Origin: Rapana venosa
Taxonomy: Eukaryota > Mollusca > Gastropoda > Neogastropoda > Muricidae
NCBI GenBank assembly: GCA_028751875.1
Contig: CM054138.1
Location: 36,566,748-36,630,747 of the forward strand
Length of the DNA stretch: 64,000 bases
Direction of reading: 5' to 3'
The notes beneath the pieces were generated by a model. It worked only from the letters and a program-made list of their open reading frames with translations. It made no database searches and was not told where the DNA came from. A program made the position numbers and the translations under genes. Positions 21,518 to 32,800 of the stretch are shown one piece after another; the stretch's first letter is position 1; each line of letters starts with the position of its first letter.

Positions 21518-22538
21518 TGAACAAGTCAAAGGAGTTATTATTCAATAATCGTAATTTTTTCAAAACAATTAACAAGCTTCTTTTACCTCGACCTGCCAGA
21601 TCTTTACATGCAGTTGTGAAACTAAGCTTTCTAGAAAAACAGATTCCTAAATATTTATATATAATACATTAATCACAGGCATGACTTTTCCATTGTACAG
21701 CCATTTTTCGTGAGCAGCTAAATAACCACCTTTTCTGAATACAACAATATTACTCTTATTCAGATTAACCTAAGATCAAGTGCTGTTGCAGCACTGCTTA
21801 AGCTATTCAACTGCTGTTGTAAGCCAACAACAGTTTCAGATAGCAGGATGACATCATCAGCAAGCAGAAGAATAAACAATTCTGTGAAATCTTGGGGGAA
21901 AGTGGCACCATGTTTACCCTTATTAATGACTTCTATGGCTAACTCATTAATGAAAACAGAAAACAAAAGAGGGTTACATACATCACCCTGTTTGACCCCC
22001 GTGGTGCTGTATATTATGTCCGTCAGCTTAGATCCACATCTTATTCTGCTTTTGACATTCTGATACATGGCTCTCAAACAACGTAATAATTTACCCTTCA
22101 CACCATTTTTCAGGATAATAGGCTATAACAAGTTTCTATTAACAGAATCAAATGCCTTTTCAAAGTCAATAAATGCTACATAGAGCTTACGGTTATAAGC
22201 AAACAGTTTCTGGATAAATGCAAGTAGAGTAAAACATATGATCTATAGTGGAATACCCTCTCTTAAAACCAGCTTGGTATTCACCTGTAATGTTTTTCTT
22301 AACCCATTCCTGTAACCTATTATTAATAATGGTACTGTACAGCTTACTACTTATATCAGTAAGAGAGATTCCCCTGTAGTTATTAGGGTTGTCAACATCG
22401 CCTTTTTTGTGTAATGTTAGAATGATAAGATTCAGTCCAGTTATCTGGAAAAAGACCATTATCAAATATTTTGTTGAATAATTTTAGCAGAAAAAGTACA
22501 TTTCACCTCCATTTTTTTAGTAAATCTCCAATGATTTA

Positions 22539-22539
<1 letters not shown>

Positions 22540-22573
<34 letters not shown>

Positions 22574-22935
22574 TATGAAATTTATATAGCGCTGAATCTT
22601 GTAAAGCAACAAATCAAAGCGCTCAGATGACTTTAAAAAAAATGTATGCGCGTGTATGCGGTTTTGTAAATTTTGTCATCTGTTCCCACCGGCACACAAT
22701 GATCTACTCTTTCGAACAGCGGAACAGGATTTAACATGTGCGCAAGATGTTCTGCATGCGTTCGCACACGGGCCTCAGTTTATAAACTCATCCGAAGGAC
22801 TTTGACATTTAATTCGATTTTTTTTGTCAAACTGGGAAGAAAGGGTGAGGCTGGGAATCGAACCCAGAACCTCACAGGTTACTTGTTGGCAGGAAACGTC
22901 TTAACCATCCTGCCACCTTCCTTCTCGATCAGGAC
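22540..22935 (-). mobile_element. Chimeric SINE: SINE-1 body with another tRNA-like head and a CR1/L2-type tail
   Basis: On the minus strand the head reads aggtggcaggatggttaaga, with a B box gggttcgattccca, unlike the usual SINE-1 head. The middle is the SINE-1 body (catgcagaacatcttgcgca). The 3' end is gcgctttgatttgttgcttt followed by agcgctatataaatt and (ATT)n, which matches the 3' end of the LINE at 45417-45495 rather than the usual SINE-1 tail. It is inserted in LINE-A copy 2. Confidence 0.8.
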
Positions 22936-23688
22936 CAGCTGCTTTATCATGTTTAAGTTTTCTGAGTGCCAATAATATTTCATCTTTAGATATGGGACGA
23001 TCAAAATCTTCCTCAGTTTCTTCAGTCACCATCAGTGTTCATGGAGTTGTCTACTGAGTCTTTCTCTAGCAGGCTTTTGAAGTGCTGCAACCATCTGTCG
23101 ACAGATATATTATTCTTTGGCTGACTCTTTCTAAATGAAGCCTTTTTAATATTCTTCCAGAAATGAACTTGAGAAGTGATGGAAGACATCATATCTGCAA
23201 GTAATGTCTTGTTATACTCTTTCTTTTTCCTTTCAAGTATGTATTTATATTCCCTTCTTGTGATACAGTACAAGTTTTTGTCTTCATTCTTTAACGTTTT
23301 ACGTAAGACTTCAAAATTTTTCTGACCCTACATTTCATTCTTTTACATTCATTATCAAACCATGTATCATTTGATAGCCTTTTATTGATATGAACCTGCT
23401 TCTTCATACAAACAGCACTGGTTTTTAAGAGATCATTAAACAAATCTAGAGCTCCATCAATGTTCTCATCAATCATCTGGAAGGCTTTTAGAAATTGTTC
23501 ACAATGTTCTCTTCACATAGATTTTCTTTATAAACTGAGTTTGTTTTCATCCCACACAAACTTTTCTACAACTGCTGGCTCCTCAGTTATCGCACATATA
23601 TCATATACTGGATTAATATGTAAATTCAACAAGAAGGTGATCAGAATCAGAACGCACAGCAACAAACAAACGACATGAGTCAAAAATC

Positions 23689-24023
23689 CCCCCGTGGGTC
23701 TCCCGGGATATGCTTGCAAAGCGAGCATTGCAAGAATAGGAACCCTGCCCGCCATCCAGGCATATCGTAAAAGGCAACTAAGGAGGCAACTTTCCCCTAG
23801 GTAAAGGGGGTTGGACACAGGGCTAACAACCCTGCTCTGTAAAAGAACTCCTGTTACAGAAACCATAAACAGCAATACTCGTGCCAACTCAGTCTTTGGG
23901 AGATCTGGGGATCCTTCAAGGAAAGGAAGAGGCCAAGACCCTTGCCAGAGACAGGAGAAGGCGGAGGGACGCTGTTGAGGCCCTATGCTCCGCTAGGAGC
24001 TATAAGGACTAAGAAGAAGAGTA
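23689..24023 (+). mobile_element. Internally deleted RTE derivative
   Basis: The left half resembles the 5' leader of the full-length RTE at 32799: both have a gttgg...ggct(a)acaaccc block, and gttacagaaac matches gctacagaaac. The right half encodes the end of an RTE ORF, LARDRRRRRDAVEALCSARS YKD stop, followed by an (aag)n tail. Endonuclease and RT are absent. It lies in LINE-A copy 2 with aaaaatc on both sides (23682-23688, 24024-24030). Confidence 0.75.
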
Positions 24024-25017
24024 AAAAATCTGAGAGAACAAATCATCTGACACTAAAAAATAATCATTAACACTGCATCCTCCATCAGAAATGAATGTCT
24101 AGCGTCCTAGCTGGTCACCATTACACACACCATTTATAATTTGTAACCCAAGAGCAGTGCACATATTCAATAATAATTTACCATAATTATTGATAACAGA
24201 ATCTTCTGAATTACTATTTCTACTGAGAGACATGCTTTTACTATGGGAATCTGAATTAAAGTCATTCGCTACATGATAAGAAGAAAAGTTTGATGTCCTG
24301 CTGTTTAAATCTCCACACAGTATTATATCTACTTCATCCAATGTCACCAAACAATTGACTAAACATTCTTCCAGCATAGCAATTCCATTATCATTGTCAA
24401 ACATGTTAGAAAATGGTGAAACTTCAGGTGGTATATACACACATAAAAGTAATACATTCTTGAAGTACACAACAAAGATTTGTCAAAGAGAAAAACACAA
24501 ATGTTAGAATAAGGAACATCCAAACATTTCACAAGGGCAGCTAACTCATACTTTATTAAACAAACTAATCCACTGGATCGACTTCCTTGATGACTAACTT
24601 TAATTGCCGACTTACAGGTCTTATAGCCACTAAAAACATCTGGCTGGAAATTTTCAGGAAGGTTTCTGACAAACAAATAAAATCGAAGCTACACACATAA
24701 GATACAAAATCCCTGTCAGTGAGTTTAGAAAGCAACCCATTTACGTTCCAAGATAAAAAAAGAAAACGTTTTGTTTCATTTTTATTGCTATGATCCAATG
24801 AATGTACATCATCTAAACTGACACTATCACTATTTATATTGATGAGACTAGAAACCAAGTTAATGCTATCATCAGTACTGCCATCATCATTTCTTAACAA
24901 GGGTTCTTTATTGGAGGGCCGCCTACAACCAGACAAATCCTGGTCAGACCTGTCTTTGTCCTGCTTCTTAAAGCCAGTCAGCACAAAGCCCTATTGCATG
25001 TGTGACTGACTCAGGCA

Positions 25018-25021
25018 GAGA

Positions 25022-25093
<72 letters not shown>

Positions 25094-25495
25094 GAGAGTG
25101 AGTGAGAGTGAGTGAGAGAGAGAGAGAGAGAACTCAAACTCGAATGATTTATTCACAAAAAGGCCATTGGCCCATACATGAAGGGGGTTGCCGAACTGCT
25201 TAGCAATAGTAACGACAACCTGTTACTGTATAACAATAAGTCAGCTACAAAAATATGACTTAGGATAACAATCTCTCTTATTCTGAAAGCTTTACACAAA
25301 TATAAAGTGAGGCTGCGCACAACCTCAGGATGACTTGATGCCAGGAGTAAACAGAGTCTAAAAAAATTAGGCTGTCTACTATATTTAACAGGGATGTAGT
25401 TCTGCCTAACATTCTCTAATACTGGACAGCTCAACACAAAATGTACTTCATCCTCAGTGCTTGCTTACATAATGGGCATAGCAGCCTGAGGTGAG
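25018..25495 (-). mobile_element. LINE-A copy 3, 5'-truncated 3' end
   Basis: It encodes the C-terminal domain CPLC (shifted frame), then HFVLSCPVLENVRQNYIPVK and ASSHPEVVRSLTLYLCKAF. The 3' end reads aaggccattggcc in the opposite sense, tgaataaatc, then a (TC)n tail of about 110 bases (25018-25130). It abuts the 5' side of LINE-A copy 2. Confidence 0.85.
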
Positions 25496-25699
25496 AGAGA
25501 GAGAGAGAGAGAGAGAGAAGAGAGAGAGAATAGTAGAAGAGAGAGAGAGAGGAGAGGTTGTGATGGTGGGAAAACACATGGAATAAACACCAAAGAAAAG
25601 CTGTGTGTGTGTGGTGGTGTGTTGATTGTGTTGGTGTTGTTGTGTGTATGGTGTGGTGTGTGTGAAACTCTGTGTGCTTGTGAGTGTGTGAGTGTGTGT

Positions 25700-25733
<34 letters not shown>

Positions 25734-26395
25734 GTGTGTGTTGTGGGGTGTGTAGAAACAGAGCAGAGTAAAAAGAGACAGTGTGTGAAGAGGTGAGTGG
25801 GAGAGAGAGAGAAGGTGGAGAGAGAGAGACAGAGGAGAAGAGAGACGGAGTGAGAGAGAGAGGAGGTGGGGGGGGGGGGGAGGGGGGGGGGCTCTCTCTC
25901 CACGAAAAGAAGAGGAGGTGGTTGGCTGCTGACTGTTTAGTAAACAGTGTTGCTCTCGTGACAGCACCCACAGCTGAAGTGGAACAGTCAGTGAAAGCCC
26001 CCCACCACCATCCACTCTCCCCCTTCCCTCTTCTTACCATCCCCTTTCACCCCTCTAGTCCATCCCTTTCATGAAAACCCATACCTATTGTTGATACACA
26101 TGGCCGGCTTCTTTCAACAGACAGGCCACTTGCTTCCTAGTGATGACTCCTGATGTCAAGAAGAGAAGGGAAGTAATCCCCATGAAAGAGTTAAATCCCT
26201 TAACTGGTTTTCATGTGGGTTTTTTTCCTCCTTTCCTTTTTCCCCCTTTTACTTCTTTTTCTTTTATTTTGGGTTTGTTTTTTTCTCCTTTCCTTTTTTC
26301 CCCTTTTATTTCTTTTTCTTTTATTTACATTTTTTTCCCTCCCTTTTTGCAGATATCTGTGATTTCGTGGAGATGTACCACGCCTGAATCTTCAC
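25496..26395 (+). mobile_element. R4 repeat, copy 3 (uninterrupted)
   Basis: Same order of blocks as 8446-10510: (GA)n, gtgatggtgggaaaacacat, (GT)n, (GA)n, ctctctctccacgaaaagaa, tgatgtcaagaagagaaggg, cccttaactggttttc, a T-rich tract and gtggagatgtaccacgcctg. The TTAA at 26200-26203 is the empty site for the MITE insertion seen at 9670. Confidence 0.7.
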
Positions 26396-26749
26396 CTCTT
26401 TTACATCACTCACTCCTATCTCCAGGGCTGCAGATGATCACAGTCTACTCAAATTCTTCATTTCAGAAAATGGACCTCACAAAGCCAGAAACCTTGCCCC
26501 CTCCCCCCAACTTCTGTCCGTAATTTTAAAATAAAAAAGGATGCGAGAAAAGGCGATTACAATAAAAACTACAACTTCACTGAGTTTAAAGGAAAAACAG
26601 TTATTGACACTGTAGAGAACAAGGCCAATGGGAATCTGCATTACTAATCACTCACTGACCAATTCCAATCTCTTTCACTTTGATTAGTATTAAGAAAACT
26701 GGATTGGGGATTTGATGAATATTTCCACTTGCTTGATAAACAAGCAGTT
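26396..26749. other. Pinin intron 4 sequence, nothing recognised
   Basis: Short unique-looking stretch between R4 copy 3 and the RTE insertion, without an exon-like open frame. Confidence 0.4.
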
Positions 26750-26759
26750 AAGGCAACAA

Positions 26760-29016
26760 CGGCGCTTCAAATCCAGCATCAACAGAGCCAGAACAAGAAC
26801 CTACCCTGGAGCTGACATAGGCAGCGACCACGACCTTGTGCTGCTGGTATTCAAAATGAAGCTGAAGAAAAACAAACAGCCTGCAAACCCACGTATCAAA
26901 TTTGACGTGGACAAACTGAAAGATCCAGATGTCAAGGAGATCTTCCAAGCTAAGCTTGGCGAACGTTTTGCGGCATTAACCCTCCTGGACAATGACATCA
27001 ATGTCCTCACCAACAACTTTAATGAGGCAGTCCGAGAAACAGCAGAGGAGGTACTCGGTCGTCAGAGGAATAAACACCAGCCATGGACTACCAATGACAT
27101 CTTGGACCTCTGCGATACAAGAAGAGCACTGAAACCAACCATGTCTTCCAACCCTAAAGAATACCGGGAGGCCAACAATCTCGTGAAGAAGTCAATGTTA
27201 AAGGCCAGAGAGAAGTGGATCAGTGATCAATGTGATGAGATCGAAAAAAGCATGAAAGTGGGCAACAGTAAAAAGGCATACGACACCCTGAAGAAACTCA
27301 CAAAACCACTTCAAACCAAATCATAGTCATTGAAGACAGCTCCGGAAACCTCCTCACAGAAAGCTCAGCTGCATTGAACAGGTGGTCTGAATATTGTCAA
27401 GAACTGTACAACTACCCAATACAACCTGACAAGAGCATAATAGAAGAGAAAGCAGCAACATCAAGAGCACCCTTGCCATTACCTATACTGAGGGAAGAAG
27501 TGGAAGAAGCCATCCGCAGCTTACCAGTAGGAAAGTCCCCAGGAGCAGACAATATACCAGCAGAGCTGCTCAAGCATGGTGGCGAAACAGTCATCACATA
27601 TGTTACAGCTATCTGTCAGAAGATTTGGGAGACAAAACAGTGGCCAACAGAATGGACACAATCACTCATCATACCCTGCCCAAGAAGGGGAATTTACGCC
27701 AATGCCAAAACTATAGAACAATCAGCCTCATCAGCCACGCCAGCAAGATCATGCTCAAAGTTATTTTGAATCGACTAAAGAAGGAGGCAGAAGAACACCT
27801 TGCAGAGGAACAAGCTGGGTTCAGGGCAGGCAGGAGCACAATCGTACAGATTTTTAACTGCCACATCCTGATGGGAAAAACATCTTCAACATCAGAGAGA
27901 CCTGTTCCACACTTCATCGACTTCAAGAAGGCTTTCGACAGAGTATGGCACGAAGGCCCGTGGCAGGTCCTCAGAATGTTTGGCATTGAAGAAGGACTAG
28001 TGCAAACCATTCAAGCACTATACAACACTGCAAGCAGTGCAGTCCTTCTGAACAATCAGGTCGGAGACTACTTCAAAACCACAGTTGGGGTCCGACAAGG
28101 ATGCCTGTTATCTCCAGTCCTGTTTAATCTGTTCTTGGAAAACATTATGAGAGAGACCCTCCATGACTTCCACTCTACCATCTCCATTGCGGCGAGACCC
28201 CTCAACAACTTACGGTTTGCCGATGACATTGACCTCATGGGCGGAAGTAACACAGAGCTGCAAGATCTTACGACCAGACTTGAGGACAGAGCTGGAGCAT
28301 ATGGGATGGAGGTGAGCTCGGAGAAAACTAAAGTACTTGTGAACAGCACGAGCAACGCCACTGCTAAAATTTACATGAACGGCCAACAACTGGAGGAGGT
28401 AGACGCTTTTAAATACCTTTGCGCTACACTCACAAAGGACGGGCGATCGATGACAGAAATCAAAGTCAGAATAGCCATGGCAACATCTTCCATGACAAAA
28501 CTCACCACCATATGGAAAAGTAAAGAGATCAGTTTCCCAATCAAACTAAAGCTCTACAAAGCCCTAATTCAGATGATCCTGCTGTACGGAAGTGAAACCT
28601 GGACATTGACAGCTGAAACAGCAAAGCGAATCCAGTCATTCGAAACAAAATGCCATAGAAAACTACTGGGCATATCCTGGAGAGAACGAAAGACCAATGA
28701 ATTTGTCAAGAGTCAAATAACACGGCTGGCAGGTCCACAGGAACCCCTTCTCACCATCGTCAAGAAGAAAAAGCTGACATGGTTCGGCCACGTCACCTGC
28801 CACAACACTCTGCCAAAAACAGTACTGCAGGGAACACTCGAAGGTGGCAGAAGGGGGGAAAGACAGAACAAGTCATGGATGGACAACATCAGAGAATGGA
28901 CCAGGATGAATGACTCGGCACTACTGCGCAGAGCCGAGGACCGAGATGGATGGAGGAGGCTTACCACGGCATCATCTTTCGTGTCTCCCCCACGACCGCC
29001 AAGGTCACGGGTCTGA
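26760..29016 (+). pseudogene. RTE ORF: endonuclease C-terminus and reverse transcriptase
   Basis: The endonuclease end GADIGSDHDLVLL is followed by a linker. A frameshift near 27325 leads to LNRWSEYCQELYNY and VGKSPGADNIPAELLK. A second shift near 27690 leads to a 463-residue open frame with [41 protein letters not shown] and the catalytic FADD at 28216-28227. The C-terminal part includes LYGSETWTL and LTWFGHV. Two frameshifts and the 5' truncation make it inactive, but the RT core is open and fairly well preserved. Confidence 0.92.
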
Positions 29017-29030
29017 TGATGATGATGATG
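26760..29030 (+). mobile_element. RTE-type LINE, 5'-truncated, with target-site duplication
   Basis: Flanked by a 10-bp direct repeat, aaggcaacaa, at 26750-26759 and 29031-29040. The element begins mid-endonuclease (RRFKSSINRAR, matching the RRFQSSVN of the copy at 161-1293). It ends about 15 bases after the ORF stop in a (TGA)n tail, the usual RTE arrangement of a very short 3' UTR and a microsatellite tail. It lies in pinin intron 4. Confidence 0.92.
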
Positions 29031-29040
29031 AAGGCAACAA

Positions 29041-30008
29041 AATTGTACTGTTTAAATGTCCTAACACACTTTACTGTGCACAGCTATTACAATTTCAACC
29101 TATCCCTAGCACAATCAAGGTTTCCCACATTTAATACCTAAAAAAATACAAACAAAAAATGCTGCCAATGCCTTTCACAGTGATTCCAGTCACAATAAAT
29201 GAAACAAAATTTCAATGGAGATAATGGTAAATGACAAGCCATCCTCTGTATTACTTCAGACTCGGTATCTCTTTTAACATTATTTTGTTTAAAAAGGTAT
29301 TGAAAGTAAACAGCCAACAACTTTGATCTTTTTTTTTTTGAAATGGACTGGACAATTCTGAGCCTATCACAAATTACTTTTACCAAATTACTTTTTGGGG
29401 AAAAAAACTAATCTCCTCTTAGTTGTGGATCATGAACTTGTTTTCTTTAAAAGAAAAAGAAAGAAAAAAAAGAAGAAATTTAAGACTGTGGCTTGGCCAA
29501 TGTTGTTTGCAGCAAATGATTTCTGCCAATGTGTGTCAATGTAGTGTGATTGACAATGCAGCAATTACAGTTTTGGGTTTCTTAAAGTTTTTAATGCATA
29601 AAGCACGTTTTTTGTATAGTTGGTATTGAAGTGTCTTCATACAGAATACATGCAAACACCACTAACATAATTGTATTTTACAATGTTTACGAGAGGTTAA
29701 GTGGTAATTATTGACAAAAGGAACAAACAACTTTGACACATGACACAGACATGTAAGAAAGATAATGAAACAATTATGTAACAATCATTTGCCAACATTA
29801 TCCTCAAATTTCATGCAGATCTGTTTTATAGTATGAGAGATATAACATTTCAAACAAACAGATCTACCAACTGCCCCTCATTTTGGCCAAATCCAAGTTA
29901 TTTGTACAAAATTCTAAAACAGACTATAACTATTTTGTAATTTCAATGTATAGATAGATAAAAGCAATGGTCTCACAGTTAACTAAATGTTCACAAAAGC
30001 ATAATTAC
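29041..30008. other. Pinin intron 4 sequence, no element identified
   Basis: AT-rich DNA with a short A/G-rich tract near 29450-29475. I see no repeat shared with the rest of the window and no conserved coding. Confidence 0.4.
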
Positions 30009-30078
30009 CTTGTTGGGTAGCTCATCTTCCTCACCACTATCTTCTCTTTCTCTTCGTCTTGCAGGCATGGGACCTAGC
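30009..30078 (-). CDS. PNN: Pinin exon 4 (residues 87-110)
   Basis: The exon is 70 nt, completing an Arg codon and ending in phase 0. The acceptor is tatgtgtacag and the donor is aacaag|gtaattatg. It encodes LGPMPARRREREDSGEEDEL and PNK. The pattern of a basic run followed by acidic residues matches human LGGERRTRRESRQESDPEDD. Confidence 0.92.
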
Positions 30079-30553
30079 CTGTACACATACATGCAGATAT
30101 GTATTGATATTCAGTTTGTGCTAAATGTTTTTCATCTTACTTTCCAATATGTAACCCCTTTTATTCTCCCTTAGTTTCCCATGTTACAAAAAACAACCAC
30201 CAAATCAATTATACTAATACCAGCTTCTCTCATATCATTTATTACAGAATATGCACTCAGAAAGTGGTCTAATTAAATATGATATAATCAGTGTTGATTC
30301 TAGGATTTCAGAAAAAGGGGCCAAAGGGCCCCTACAATGAAAAAAAAGGGGGAATTGCCCCCCACCCCGCCCCTTCATAAAAAAGGAGACAAGTAATATT
30401 TGCTTACAATAAAGGAATAATACCCTCAGTACTCTTACTTTCTACTATTTTTTCAAGGAGGAGAAACGAAACAAACAGGCAGTTGCATAGGCAGAAATGA
30501 TTAAATATTCACCTTAATTGTTGCAGATAATCTGCAGTAAACACTGGTGACAC

Positions 30554-30622
<69 letters not shown>

Positions 30623-30828
30623 GGGGGAGGGGGGGAGAGAGAGGTGGGTAGAGGGAGGAGAAAGAGACAGGAAGAGAGAGAGAAAGAGGGCAAGACAGAG
30701 AGAGGGGAGAAGGGGGGGGGGGTCGTTCAATGTCAAATTTGTAGTTCCAGAGTTGGGGAGATAGATCTAGATAAGAAGAGAGGTAAAAGCTAATATCAAA
30801 GGGTTTTTTCTCCACTAGATGGTACAAT

Positions 30829-30890
<62 letters not shown>

Positions 30891-31101
30891 ACTTGAATAT
30901 TTTAATGAGGGTAATTGGATAAGCCAGAGAGAGAGAGAGAGGCCAAATTTGCTATTTCCACATTCAGAGAGATAGATCTAGGTCTAGATGTTAAGTTAAA
31001 GCCAGTCTCAAAGTCTTGACCCCCCCCCCCCCCTTTTTATTTTATTTTATAGATCATAAATTGAGAGAGAGAGAGCAAGAGAGAGAGAGAGAGAGAGAGA
31101 G

Positions 31102-31179
<78 letters not shown>

Positions 31180-31182
<3 letters not shown>

Positions 31183-31500
31183 ATGACAATGACAATATTT
31201 TATTGTAATAAGCTGTTAAAGCCCATTTACAAGGGGACAGTGGGAAGGGGACTGGGCACAAAACACGTATTTTCAGAAATACAGAGGTATCATTTCTACA
31301 GCCCAAATGGTCGACATGGCATGGATTCCACGACATGGTGAAGTGTTTTACATTACGATTCAGATGAATTGGTGCCTAACACTTTCGCCCATTGCAAATG
31401 GGGAAAGGGGGGGGGGGGGAGGGTAACAACAACCACAAACATAATTTTAAACACCGAGTCTGTGACAGGGCTTCCGTGTCCCTACATTCAGTCTGATCCA
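31180..31500 (-). mobile_element. R3 3'-end fragment
   Basis: Close to 12797-13020. On the minus strand it ends in three tgtcat units next to (TC)n. It contains tgcccagtccccttcccact and a ccatgccatgtcgacc block. It is 5'-truncated, with no coding part. Confidence 0.7.
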
Positions 31501-31815
31501 GTAACTCGTGCTCTTTCCAACACTTGAAAAACCTAACTCACAATATGCCTAACCGTCCTGTTTTGCTCTCTCTCTCTCACACACACACACATAGCACACA
31601 CATATGCATGCTCACACGCACACACGCGCGCACGCACACACACACACCACGCACGCACAAACACACGCACGCACACACACATGCACCACACACACACACG
31701 CACGCACATACACAACACACACATACACACACGCGAGCACCCACGCACAAGAGGGTGCGCATGCACACACACACACACACACACACAGCACATATACAGG
31801 CAACCACAGTCACTT

Positions 31816-31984
31816 CTAACCCAGAAAAAATCTGATAGCATCCATCATAACATGTAAAACATCCAGTCCAGCACTAATTCTGTCTTTGATTCTGTCACGA
31901 TCGGCAGGTGTCCACAGCTGCAGCTTGGAATAAATGTCCTTTTCCTCCTGAGTCAGTTGCCTAGTGTGAGAGAGAGAAGAGAGA

Positions 31985-32046
<62 letters not shown>

Positions 32047-32150
32047 TTGTATTTCCACATTCAGAGAGATAGAGATAGATCTTGGGCCTTACGGTTCAGT
32101 GCAAGCCAACGCATAGCCACTCCTGAACAAGTCATCCCTTACCTGCTCAT
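31816..32150 (-). CDS. Candidate two-exon small gene (50 residues), unknown
   Basis: Exon a holds a start in good context, ctcaccATGAGCAG, followed by a strong donor, gtaaggg, at 32142. Exon b starts at 31960 after a 182-bp intron whose (TC)n run makes a perfect polypyrimidine tract ending cacactag. The phases fit: [20 protein letters not shown] then [20 protein letters not shown] and a short end to the stop at 31816. It may be only the first two exons of a longer gene, or cargo of the surrounding inverted-repeat element. I do not recognise the protein. Confidence 0.3.
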
Positions 32151-32635
32151 GGTGAGGCCTGCTTTTGCAGACAAGGGCAATGGCAAAGGGCAAATGTTCA
32201 GCGCCCTTTAAAAATAACTGTTCACTCCACTGCCTTGTGGATTAGAGTTTTTATCAAAAGGCTACGCCTCATTGCGGATACCAATGAGTTGGCGTCAGGA
32301 AGGGCATCTGGCCATGAAAATCCTCGCTCAAAAAAAAAAAAAAATGATGAGTCAAATTCAGAGATGGAGAAGGCCCATCAATGTCAAACCTCCCCTGGGA
32401 GAAACATGACAAAAAAGGAAGAGGAGGAGAGAGAGAGATCTAAATCTACATGTTAAGTTAAAGCCAATATCGAAGTCTCGTTTTTCCAACAGAGAGAGAG
32501 AGTCAAATTTTATTTTGACAGAGAAATAGATCTAGATTTAGATGATAGGTTAAAGTCAAAGTCTTGTCTTCCCCCCTTACACTGAGGGAAAGAGAAAGAG
32601 ACAGAGACAGAGAGAGACAGAGAGTCGCCTTAACA

Positions 32636-32800
32636 ATGAAAGTCTTTCTGAAGAGTTTCATCTTGTACAGCTTCCTGGTGATCAGCAGTGTTATTTCAGT
32701 ACGGCAAGCCAGTCTTCCAGCTCAGCTTCCTGCTACCCTTCAGTCCTGTATGGAGGAAAACCGGTGCAGTCAAATTTTCCTTCGATTCCTGGGTTTCTAA
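32636..32800 (+). CDS. Candidate secreted peptide ORF (54 residues)
   Basis: MKVFLKSFILYSFLVISSVI is a typical signal peptide (basic N-region, then a hydrophobic core). It is followed by a mature part with two cysteines, SCMEENRCSQIFLRFLGF. The frame ends at the left target-site duplication of the RTE insertion (32787-32798). In the pre-insertion sequence the frame also stops immediately (ggtttcTGA). The cysteine spacing is loosely like the start of a GDNF-receptor-type repeat, but this is weak. It could be a first coding exon with a donor at ctgg|gtttct. Confidence 0.3.
   Translation: MKVFLKSFILYSFLVISSVISVRQASLPAQLPATLQSCMEENRCSQIFLRFLGF

Larger units (their letters stand above)
18760..24984 (-). 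mobile_element. LINE-A copy 2, interrupted by four insertions
   Basis: The 3' end lies at about 18785 (tgaataaatc then a (TC)n tail on the minus strand). The C-terminal domain is at 18950-19150 (EDEVHFVLCCPVLEDVRQNY), the RT C-terminal part at 19400-20005 and the RT core at 21518-22530, with GVKQGDVCNPLLFSVFIN and LLLADDVILLSE. The linker is at 22936-23688. The endonuclease is at 24024-24984, with FLSWNVNGLLSKL and CGDLNSRTSNF. The gaps are filled by a SINE (19152), a piggyBac-like element (20006), a chimeric SINE (22540) and an RTE derivative (23689). Upstream it is bounded by LINE-A copy 3. It is a dead copy with many frameshifts. Confidence 0.88.
30555..32590. repeat. Composite satellite: (GA)n blocks alternating with a core containing gatagatctag
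   Basis: (GA)n runs at 30560-30720, 30832-30890, 31065-31180 and 31970-32042 separate cores such as agagatagatctaggtctag plus atgttaagttaaagcc. Cores lie at about 30760, 30960, 32065, 32440 and 32520. The 3' end of the R3 family (31180-31500) and a (CA)n block (31575-31795) are embedded in it. Confidence 0.7.
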
